From positions 1-6,380 of the forward strand of contig LSCM01000079.1 in NCBI GenBank assembly GCA_001577185.1: 6,380 nt of DNA, in the 5' to 3' direction. A program made the translations under genes and the position numbers. Positions within the stretch are counted from its first letter, which is position 1. Each line of letters starts with the position of its first letter. A model generated the notes under the pieces. That model made no database searches and had not been told where the DNA came from. It worked only from the letters and a program-made list of their open reading frames with translations. This DNA comes from Cloacimonetes bacterium TCS62. GTDB taxonomy: Bacteria; Cloacimonadota; Cloacimonadia; Cloacimonadales; TCS61. Shown one piece after another: positions 1-5,289 of this stretch.

Positions 1-133
1 CTACAGGGCGGTACTTACCAGATGGGAAGTAAAAACGGTAAAAAGAAAAGAAAGCGAGAATGCACATTCTCGCTTTCGATATTCCGGCTCGAATGATATC
101 AAAGATGTTGCCTGGTATGACAATAATTCCGGC
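1..133 (+). pseudogene. Remnant of a formylglycine-generating-enzyme (FGE/SUMF1-like) domain protein
   Basis: Two pieces typical of the FGE-sulfatase (SUMF1) C-type-lectin-like fold can be read in different frames. Frame 1 (1-30) gives LQGGTYQMGS, which resembles the family's opening 'GGTFxMGS' strand. Frame 2 (80-133) gives YSGSNDIKDVAWYDNNSG, which closely resembles the mid-domain 'YSGSND...VAWY..NSG' motif. In intact family members these motifs are separated by roughly a hundred residues; here they are about 50 bases apart and one frame off, and a perfect inverted repeat lies between them. After NNSG the expected 'THPVG...NELGLYDMSGNVWEW' region is missing and the frame runs to a stop near 192. 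I infer a gene broken by deletion and frameshift. Its 5' part, if any, lies outside the window. Whether the original protein was an enzyme, a binding domain or a diversity-generating-retroelement target cannot be told. Confidence 0.55.
41..77 (-). terminator. Near-perfect inverted repeat, possible minus-strand terminator
   Basis: The arms 50-62 (GAAAGCGAGAATG) and 65-77 (CATTCTCGCTTTC) are exactly complementary over 13 bp around a 2-base centre. Read on the minus strand, the hairpin is followed by TTTTCTTTT (49-41), the layout of an intrinsic terminator. On the plus strand no T tract follows. No minus-strand gene ends nearby: the tRNA operon already has its own hairpin at 605-640. It may therefore be a relic, or a structural repeat inserted in the FGE-like sequence. 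Confidence 0.4.
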
Positions 134-150
134 AGTTTGTTCATTTTGTA

Positions 151-362
151 CCTACGCCTAAAGGCGCAGGCTGTTAAGATATTAATAACGTGATAAATGT
201 TTGGGAGATAATCAAATAGCCTAGCCGTTTACGTCTAGGAAAAAGATGTAGGAATAAAAAACTATAAACGCGGGAAAAAGGGAAAAATTCCCAAAATAGC
301 TTGGGCGTTACGCCCAGGAATAAATAACGAAAAACCTGAAAATAAACGCCGTTCACAGCGTT
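151..362. repeat. Series of spaced imperfect palindromes (possible dispersed hairpin repeat)
   Basis: Several hairpin-forming units are spaced through this non-coding stretch. Unit 151-170 is CCTACGCCTAAAGGCGCAGG. Unit 220-239 is CCTAGCCGTTTACGTCTAGG. Unit 300-318 is CTTGGGCGTTACGCCCAGG. A weaker stem joins 345-349 to 358-362, and GGGAAAAATTCCC lies at 280-292. The second and third units share flanks: AAATAG or AAAATAG before them and AGGAA or AGGAAAA after. Their centres are about 80 bp apart, and the first unit is about 69 bp before the second. Stops occur in all plus frames and no gene is supported. The pattern resembles REP/BIME-type or other dispersed palindromic elements. Copies elsewhere in the genome would be needed to name it. 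Confidence 0.5.
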
Positions 363-366
363 ATAG

Positions 367-474
367 GAAGCTAGTGCTAATCTGGAATTAAATCAGTTAG
401 GCAAAGCTTTCCGTAATTATTACCGAGTAGCTGTTGCATTAGAAGGTCTGCAAGAAGCAAGTGTTAGGGATTAA
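367..474 (+). pseudogene. 35-codon open fragment of unknown origin
   Basis: Between an in-frame TAG (364-366) and a TAA (472-474), one frame reads 35 residues including NQLGKAFRNYYRVAVAL and ending EGLQEASVRD. The composition is helix-friendly and protein-like, with balanced charges and spaced alanine and leucine, but there is no ATG or ribosome binding site and I do not recognise the family. It could be the tail end of a lost coding sequence such as a helical-repeat protein, or chance. It sits directly after the palindrome series and before plain AT-rich DNA. Confidence 0.25.
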
Positions 475-604
475 TTGAATTAGTTTAAAATTTTGTTTGA
501 TAAGTGTAATTAATTTAGAAATCATATAGTACAAAATATTAGTAAAAACATACCATTTCACAACGTTTTTCACAACGATTGATTTTTATTAGTATGACAT
601 AAAA
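475..604. other. AT-rich spacer with a short direct repeat
   Basis: No coding potential is seen here. The only structure is a direct repeat of TTTCACAACG at 556-565 and 568-577, a 12-bp period. No promoter with good -35 and -10 spacing is evident. Together with the relics before it, this makes 1-604 a gene-free flank of the tRNA operon. Confidence 0.5.
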
Positions 605-640
605 TAAGCGTAAGCAACTTTTATCAAGTAACTTACGCTT
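605..640 (-). terminator. Rho-independent terminator of the tRNA operon
   Basis: The arms 606-614 (AAGCGTAAG) and 632-640 (CTTACGCTT) are exactly complementary. The stem can extend inward (wobble, one mismatch, then ACTT/AAGT) to about 15 bp around a small GATAA-like loop. On the minus strand the hairpin is followed by ATTTTAT, a modest T-rich tail. It lies 7 bases beyond the CCA end of tRNA-His, so it fits as the 3' end of the five-gene tRNA transcript. Confidence 0.75.
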
Positions 641-647
641 GCTAATC

Positions 648-723
648 TGGGGTGGATGATGGGATTTGAACCCACAACGCCTGGAACCACAATCCAGTGC
701 TCTACCATTGAACTACACCCACC
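648..723 (-). tRNA. tRNA-His (GTG)
   Basis: On the minus strand a complete cloverleaf reads GTGGGTG as the 5' acceptor arm, pairing with CATCCAC. The anticodon loop TTGTGGT sits in a CTGGA/TCCAG stem and gives anticodon GTG, and the T arm contains GGTTCAAATCC. The base before position 1 (plus-strand C723) provides the genome-encoded G-1 that is characteristic of tRNA-His, opposite C73. The CCA end is encoded (648-650). It is the last gene of the minus-strand tRNA operon, just before the terminator hairpin. Confidence 0.95.
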
Positions 724-731
724 ACAAAAAA

Positions 732-808
732 TGGCACGCCAAAAGGGACTTGAACCCCTGACCTACGGATTAGAAATCCGTTGCTCTATCCAGCTGAGCT
801 ATTGGCGC
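732..808 (-). tRNA. tRNA-Arg (TCT)
   Basis: This is a 77-base cloverleaf including encoded CCA (732-734). The acceptor GCGCCAA pairs with TTGGCGT with a G:U at 1:72, and the discriminator is G. The loop TTTCTAA in an ACGGA/TCCGT stem gives anticodon TCT, which reads AGA. AGA is a heavily used arginine codon in the neighbouring AT-rich genes (for example rng and pckA), so this is probably a major arginine tRNA here. It lies 8 bases from tRNA-His. Confidence 0.95.
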
Positions 809-819
809 ACACCTAAAAT

Positions 820-896
820 TGGTAGCGACGCAGGGACTTGAACCCCGGACACCCGGATTATGATTCCGATGCTCTAACCAACTGAGCTACGTCGCC
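820..896 (-). tRNA. tRNA-Met (CAT), elongator
   Basis: This is a 77-base cloverleaf with encoded CCA (820-822). The acceptor GGCGACG pairs with CGTCGCT (G1:U72 wobble), the discriminator is A, and the loop ATCATAA gives anticodon CAT. It starts GGCGACGTAGCTCAGTTGG, close to the usual bacterial elongator Met gene. It has a paired 1:72 position and lacks the three G:C pairs of initiators in the anticodon stem (TCGGA/TCCGG). A lysidine-modified Ile2 identity is possible from the anticodon alone, but the body fits elongator Met better. Confidence 0.88.
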
Positions 897-902
897 TTAA
901 AG

Positions 903-979
<77 letters not shown>

Positions 980-1027
980 ATAAAATATTTTATAAAGAAC
1001 TTGTTTTAAAAAACGCGGCAAAAAAAA

Positions 1028-1104
<77 letters not shown>

Positions 1105-1114
1105 ACACAAGTTA

Positions 1115-1145
1115 AACATAATTTTTATTTGACTTATCGTGTCAA
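1115..1145 (-). promoter_or_regulatory. Putative sigma-70-type promoter of the tRNA operon
   Basis: On the minus strand a perfect -35 hexamer TTGACA (plus 1140-1145) is followed after 19 bases by TATGTT (plus 1115-1120), a 4/6 match to TATAAT. The predicted start lies a few bases before the first initiator tRNA, leaving a very short leader. The spacer is longer than the preferred 17 bp, so the -10 assignment is uncertain. No other strong candidate is seen upstream of the tRNA genes. Confidence 0.45.
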
Positions 1146-1168
1146 GTAAAAGATTTTACTGAAATAGC

Positions 1169-1199
1169 TTGACTTTATAACACATCAAATATCTATCCT
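1169..1199 (+). promoter_or_regulatory. Putative promoter for rng
   Basis: TTGACT (1169-1174) is followed by TATCCT (1194-1199) with a 19-base spacer. A second -10-like hexamer, TATAAC (1176-1181), has no good -35. Either would give a short leader ahead of the rng start at 1223, which is preceded by GAGG (1214-1217). The assignment rests on hexamer resemblance and position only. Confidence 0.3.
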
Positions 1200-1222
1200 C
1201 TTATAAATTAGATGAGGAAATT

Positions 1223-2716
1223 ATGTATTGTGAAATTATAGTAAATGTTCATGCTATTGAAAAGAGAATAGCAATTTTAGAAGATCATAAATTAGTAGAA
1301 GTTTTTGCAGAAAAAAAGGAACAACAGTTAGTTGTAGGAAATATATATAAAGGAATTGTTCAAAACGTTCTTCCCGGGATGGGTGCAGCATTTGTAGATA
1401 TTGGATTATCACGCTCTGCTTTTCTACATTATAAAGATATCGAGCCTAAGACCCTATCAAAAAGTAAGAGGAAGATCTATTCAAAGAATAATTCTTCTGC
1501 AATTGGAAAGATTCTATCTAACGGTGATGAAATAGTCGTACAAGTAAAAAAAGATGCAATAGGTAAGAAAGGTGCTCGCATAACATGTGATCTTTCTCTA
1601 CCAGGTAAATTCATAGTGTTCAAGCCATACTCTTCCAAGATAATGATATCACGCAAAATAAATTCTTCCAAAGAAAGAAAGAGAATAAAAAGAGTTCTTA
1701 AAACGGTAAAGGATAAAAATGTTGGTTTGATAGTGAGAACCGATACAGAAGGTACTAACAAGGAAGATTTCAAAAGAGAATATAACGGTATTTCTAGAAC
1801 CTGGAAATTAGTCAAAAAACAGATGAAGCATACAAAAGCTCCGGTTTGTATATTTGATGAGAATGATCTTTCATTTTCTCTTATCCGAGATCTTTTTAGT
1901 TCCAAGATCGATAAACTGATAATTGATGATAAAAAGATGATGAACAAGATCATAAATAATCTAAAAACCGTAACACCCGAATTAATTGAAAAGATCGAAT
2001 TGTATGATGAGGGTAGTCCCATATTTAATGCTTTTGGAATAGAAAAAGAGATGGAAACGATCTTTAATTCACGCGTGAAATTACCTAGTGGCGGTAATAT
2101 AACCATTCAACAAACCGAGGCATTAGTAGCTATCGATGTAAATACGGGCAGTTTCACCGGGAATAAGAACTATGCCAAAACTATTGAGATCACAAATATC
2201 GAAGCTGCTCAGGAAGCTTCTCGTCAAATACGATTACGAGATCTTTCTGGTATCATGATCATTGATTTTATCGATATGAGAAGTAAGAAAAGTCAAAAAA
2301 AAGTGTATAATACATTTACGAATTCAATGAAAAGAGATAGAGCTAAGCATGAGATCTTTCCATTAAGCCCCTTAGGTTTAGTAGAAATGTCTCGCAGGCG
2401 AACCCGTCCCAGCTTACTTCTCACCTATTCAGAACAATGTCCACATTGTAATGGAACGGGAAGATTAATTTCCCGAGATTCTGTTGCGATCCGAATTTCA
2501 AGATGGCTTCTGAGAGCAAAATTCTTTATTAAGGAAGATCCTCTTAAGATAGTTGTACATCCTAACGTAAAGAAATTCATCAAGGAACATCCAGATATTT
2601 TAAAAGATATCACTAACAAGATCGAGTTTAAAACTAATCCTCAATTTAAATTAGAGAAATTTAAGATATATTCGAAAAAGACAAATAAAGAGATCACACT
2701 AAGATATAATACTTGA
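1223..2716 (+). CDS. rng: Ribonuclease G (RNase E/G family)
   Basis: Single-strand-specific endoribonuclease of the RNase E/G family. In characterised bacteria it matures the 5' end of 16S rRNA and takes part in mRNA decay in the cytoplasm. The 497-residue length is close to E. coli RNase G (489) and lacks the long C-terminal scaffold of RNase E. The N terminus (EIIVNVHAIEKRIAILED) leads into an S1 RNA-binding domain with VGNIYKGIVQNVLPGMGAAF (39-57) and VDIGLSRSAFLHY. Catalytic metal ligands appear as D305 in AIDVNTG and D348 in IMIIDFIDM, close to E. coli D303 and D346. The Zn-link CPHC (C406, C409) followed by NGTG marks the dimer interface. The C-terminal small domain follows. The start at 1223 has GAGG 5 bases upstream and aligns with the family N terminus. 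Positively charged insertions around 76-90 lie within the S1 region. It precedes rplU by 66 bases, an order common in bacteria. Confidence 0.95.
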   Translation: MYCEIIVNVHAIEKRIAILEDHKLVEVFAEKKEQQLVVGNIYKGIVQNVLPGMGAAFVDIGLSRSAFLHYKDIEPKTLSKSKRKIYSKNNSSAIGKILSNGDEIVVQVKKDAIGKKGARITCDLSLPGKFIVFKPYSSKIMISRKINSSKERKRIKRVLKTVKDKNVGLIVRTDTEGTNKEDFKREYNGISRTWKLVKKQMKHTKAPVCIFDENDLSFSLIRDLFSSKIDKLIIDDKKMMNKIINNLKTVTPELIEKIELYDEGSPIFNAFGIEKEMETIFNSRVKLPSGGNITIQQTEALVAIDVNTGSFTGNKNYAKTIEITNIEAAQEASRQIRLRDLSGIMIIDFIDMRSKKSQKKVYNTFTNSMKRDRAKHEIFPLSPLGLVEMSRRRTRPSLLLTYSEQCPHCNGTGRLISRDSVAIRISRWLLRAKFFIKEDPLKIVVHPNVKKFIKEHPDILKDITNKIEFKTNPQFKLEKFKIYSKKTNKEITLRYNT

Positions 2717-2782
2717 CATAAAAGACCTATAAAATTTTTTAAACCTCCCGATTAATAAAGGATTTGAATTGAAGGAGTTAAT

Positions 2783-3097
2783 ATGTACGCAATAATTGAT
2801 TTTAAGGGAACACAAATAAAAGTTAAAAAAGATCAAATTGTCCAAGTTCCCTATTTAAAAGAACATAAAGTGGGTTCAAAAATAGAGATCCCACGCGTTC
2901 TGATGATAAGAAAAGAGAAAGATACAACTGTTGGTAAACCTTTAGTAAAAGATGCAAAAGTTTCTGCGGAAGTGGTTAATCATTTTAAAGATAAAAAAGT
3001 GATCGTTTTTAAGAAAAAACGCAGAAAAGGTTATCAAAAGAAACAAGGACATCGTCAAAATTATACAGAAATAAAAATTAACGATATAATAAACTAG
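2783..3097 (+). CDS. rplU: 50S ribosomal protein L21
   Basis: Structural protein of the large ribosomal subunit that binds 23S rRNA. Its 104 residues match the family's usual length of about 103. It begins MYAIIDFKGTQIKVKKDQIV, the L21 barrel strand, and has IPRVLMI and VGKPLVKDAKVSAEV in the central sheet. The lysine- and arginine-rich tail KKKRRKGYQKKQGHRQ followed by YTEIKI is the typical rRNA-binding end. The usual 'GGKQYKV' motif reads FKGTQIKV here, a mild variation. The start is fixed by GAAGGAG (2771-2777) 5 bases upstream. It follows rng by 66 bases and precedes rpmA by 9 bases, so all three may share a transcript. A CCTCC run at 2744-2748 could pair with the ribosome binding site (see findings). 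Confidence 0.97.
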   Translation: MYAIIDFKGTQIKVKKDQIVQVPYLKEHKVGSKIEIPRVLMIRKEKDTTVGKPLVKDAKVSAEVVNHFKDKKVIVFKKKRRKGYQKKQGHRQNYTEIKINDIIN

Positions 3098-3106
3098 GAG
3101 TTTCTT

Positions 3107-3367
3107 ATGGCACATAAGAAAGGTGTTGGTAGTAGTAAAAATGGTAGAGATAGTAATCCAAATTACTTGGGTGTAAAAAGATATGGTGGTCAAAAAGTGA
3201 ATGCTGGAAGCATCATTATTAGACAGCGTGGCACAAAAGTGCATAAAGGGAAAAACGTGGGATTAGGTAAGGATCATACGATCTTTAGTTTGATCGATGG
3301 TTTTGTGAAATTCGAAACCAAAAAGGCAGGAAGAAAATTCGTTAGCGTCTACCCTGAAGCTAATTGA
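3107..3367 (+). CDS. rpmA: 50S ribosomal protein L27
   Basis: Large-subunit protein whose flexible N terminus reaches the peptidyl transferase centre. At 86 residues it has the normal length. It begins [20 protein letters not shown], includes [20 protein letters not shown] and [20 protein letters not shown], and ends with the expected basic strand region. The start is directly MAHKKG, with no cleavable Firmicutes-type leader, so no processing by a Prp-like protease is expected. AGGAG (3096-3100), overlapping the rplU stop, serves as ribosome binding site and suggests coupled translation. The usual downstream partner obg is absent; a terminator and pckA follow instead. Confidence 0.98.
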   Translation: MAHKKGVGSSKNGRDSNPNYLGVKRYGGQKVNAGSIIIRQRGTKVHKGKNVGLGKDHTIFSLIDGFVKFETKKAGRKFVSVYPEAN

Positions 3368-3386
3368 TAAATGATTATATTATAAT

Positions 3387-3415
3387 AAGCAGCTTTTTTT
3401 TAGCTGCTTTTTTTT
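3387..3415 (+). terminator. Rho-independent terminator after rpmA
   Basis: A perfect 8-bp stem AAGCAGCT/AGCTGCTT (3387-3394 and 3402-3409) encloses a 7-T loop and is followed by a run of T (3410-3415). It lies about 20 bases after the rpmA stop and closes the rng-rplU-rpmA unit. Only 22 bases separate it from the pckA start, so the pckA promoter must overlap or precede it, or pckA depends on read-through. Confidence 0.9.
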
Positions 3416-3437
3416 GTTTCAATGTTAGGGAGAAATA

Positions 3438-5168
3438 ATGGCAAGTAAACCAACTAATAAATTTTATCCAAAACTGCAAGAATGTTCCCATATAAGAGTT
3501 ATCGCTGAAACTGTAATGTCAAATCCAAAAGTAAAAAAAGTTACAGCTGCCGAAGCTTATCAAATGGCACTGAACCAACCTGGAGTAGCCGAGACTGATC
3601 TAGAAATTTATCCACCATTTGCAAAAAAGATGGGTTTACCCAAACATGCAAAAGTTCTGGATGATTGTCACGGAAAAATAATAGGTCGTACAGCTCAAGC
3701 TCGTGTCTTTTATAATAGAATTTCTGAAATAGAAAAAAATAAAGTAGAAGGCGATATACGAGAAGCTGTTTATCAATTGGAACACAATGAACTGATCAAA
3801 ACGGAAGCTGTAATTGGTTTAGATAAAGACATGATGATCAAAGGAACACTGGTAACGACCAAATCCGATGCAATGAACGTATTTAACTGGCTTGCTAATT
3901 TTACTCCATTTGAGCTTATGGAAAAAGAATATAACAAAAGTAAAGACTTACCGATTCAAGATATAATTGTTATAGCCTTCAATGAATGGAAATGTAATGA
4001 TCCATATTATTGTAACATCGGATCTCCACAGCTCGCTTTAGTTGATGAGAAACATAATGTGATATTCAATCTTGGTATGCGCTATTTTGGAGAACGGAAG
4101 AAAGGTACACTCACACTTGCTTGGACTTCTGGAATGCGCTTGGGTATGGCAGCTTGTCATGGTGGTATCAAGGAGATAGATTTTACTTCTTGTGATGATG
4201 AAAATGATATTAAATTGGGAAAAAGATCAATAGCATTTTACGGGCTTTCCGGTACAGGAAAATCTTCTCATACAAATTCGGCAGATAATGCTGAAACTAT
4301 GCCTTCTGGATTTTCAAAAGTTGTTTTGCATGATGATGCATTTCAGATAGATACAAAGAACAAGGTTTGTCGCGTTTGGGAACCTTCTCTGTTCGATAAA
4401 ACTGACAGTCGACCACCTGAACATCCCGATTGGAAATATTGTATATCATTAATGAATCATGCCTTAATGGAGATAGATGATAAATTGATCCCCATCGGTT
4501 TAGATTTGCGTCAGGCTAATGGTCGTGCTCTTCTGGATAGAGATCTACTTGGGAAATGGGTAAATCGATGTAGTTTCCCCAAAGCTCTGGCTTGGCTCAT
4601 GAAAGATACTGTTCTCCCACCTATCATAAAATTTAATGATCCTTACTTAGCAGTAGCGATGGGAGCTGCCCTTGTGACAAAAAGAAATAGAGCAGAAAAT
4701 GTACGTGAAGAGGAACTTGGTAAGTTAGTATTTGAACCTTTTGCTAATCCATTCCGAGTATATGAACTTTGGAAAGATGTGGAATCATTTCACAAAGTTA
4801 TAAGTAGCGGTGCAGATTGTTATTGTTTTAATTCTGCTTCCTATTGGAGATCTTCACAAGATGATCTGGAAGATATAAAATTGAAAACTTCTTTAACTTT
4901 GCAAACTGCTATACTTACAGATCAGCTTGAATGGGAAAATTGGGATGTCTTAACAGGAACGATGACTCCTACTAAAAAATCTATAGAGAAGATCTTACCT
5001 GGCTATTTTGATAAGTACGATCCTCATAAGAGATTAAATATCAAGAGTTACCTTGATCTGCTTAAAGATAGATTTGACCAAAGAAAAGAATTTTTAAAAG
5101 AATCTGATCTTCAAACAAAACCTGAATTATTAAACAAATTATTAGAAGTTTTAGAGATCAATACATAA
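3438..5168 (+). CDS. pckA: Phosphoenolpyruvate carboxykinase, divergent ATP type
   Basis: Interconverts oxaloacetate + ATP and phosphoenolpyruvate + CO2 + ADP in the cytoplasm. In anaerobes it can run toward oxaloacetate and gain ATP. The C-terminal half carries the nucleotide-binding P-loop GLSGTGKSS (269-277), as in ATP-type enzymes rather than the GTP-type 'FPSACGKTN'. By eye, metal and substrate ligands align with E. coli Y207, K213, H232, D269 and R333: Y216 and K222 in YFGERKKG, H241 in ACHGG, D299/D300 in LHDDAF, and possibly R363 in NGR. VLPPIIKF (392-399) matches the family 'GVLPPVSKL' strand. The protein is longer (576 versus about 530-540), the usual 'GDDEHxW' and 'EGGCYAK' stretches are replaced, and cysteines are frequent, so it is a distant subfamily. 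GGGAG (3428-3432) sets the start. It is apparently monocistronic, with terminators on both sides. ATP preference is inferred from the fold and motifs. Confidence 0.87.
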   Translation: MASKPTNKFYPKLQECSHIRVIAETVMSNPKVKKVTAAEAYQMALNQPGVAETDLEIYPPFAKKMGLPKHAKVLDDCHGKIIGRTAQARVFYNRISEIEKNKVEGDIREAVYQLEHNELIKTEAVIGLDKDMMIKGTLVTTKSDAMNVFNWLANFTPFELMEKEYNKSKDLPIQDIIVIAFNEWKCNDPYYCNIGSPQLALVDEKHNVIFNLGMRYFGERKKGTLTLAWTSGMRLGMAACHGGIKEIDFTSCDDENDIKLGKRSIAFYGLSGTGKSSHTNSADNAETMPSGFSKVVLHDDAFQIDTKNKVCRVWEPSLFDKTDSRPPEHPDWKYCISLMNHALMEIDDKLIPIGLDLRQANGRALLDRDLLGKWVNRCSFPKALAWLMKDTVLPPIIKFNDPYLAVAMGAALVTKRNRAENVREEELGKLVFEPFANPFRVYELWKDVESFHKVISSGADCYCFNSASYWRSSQDDLEDIKLKTSLTLQTAILTDQLEWENWDVLTGTMTPTKKSIEKILPGYFDKYDPHKRLNIKSYLDLLKDRFDQRKEFLKESDLQTKPELLNKLLEVLEINT

Positions 5169-5200
5169 AAAAATTAAACTTTGAGTAGAAGACAACATTT

Positions 5201-5228
5201 AAACCGATAATTACTATCGGTTTTTTTT
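5201..5228 (+). terminator. Rho-independent terminator after pckA
   Basis: A 9-bp perfect stem AAACCGATA/TATCGGTTT (5201-5209 and 5215-5223) with a 5-base loop runs straight into a T tract (5221-5228). It lies 32 bases past the pckA stop and separates pckA from the lipoprotein gene. Confidence 0.92.
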
Positions 5229-5289
5229 CTTGCCAAAATTACTATCTTTTTAATTTTTTTTAGGAGAATATCTAATATAAGGAGAAGTC

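Noticed and set aside
174..356. Minus-strand 60-residue open frame, rich in Phe and Leu
   Set aside because: It spans the palindromic repeat units, has no ribosome binding site before its start, and its composition is what AT-rich repeat DNA gives by chance.
151..362. CRISPR array
   Set aside because: The units are not identical repeats, the spacing is irregular (about 69-80 bp), and there is no conserved direct repeat or spacer pattern.
1..480. Diversity-generating retroelement variable/template repeat pair
   Set aside because: FGE-like domains can be such targets, but I see no pair of near-identical repeats differing at adenines and no reverse transcriptase in the window.
656..841. Plus-strand open frame with GFEPTT and GLEPLTYG
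   Set aside because: It is the antisense reading of the tRNA genes; these peptide strings are the familiar false translation of tRNA T arms.
1477..2106. Minus-strand 209-residue frame, and a shorter one at 2425-2619
   Set aside because: Both lie fully inside rng, whose protein is a clear RNase G along its whole length; they lack ribosome binding sites and family features.
2705..2733. Promoter for rplU (TATAAT 2705-2710, TTGACA 2713-2718, TATAAA 2728-2733)
   Set aside because: The hexamers are individually good but in the wrong order or spacing: TTGACA to TATAAA is only 9 bases and TATAAT lacks a -35.
2942..3244. Minus-strand 100-residue frame across rplU and rpmA
   Set aside because: Shadow of two certain ribosomal protein genes; hydrophobic only because it is antisense to lysine-rich codons.
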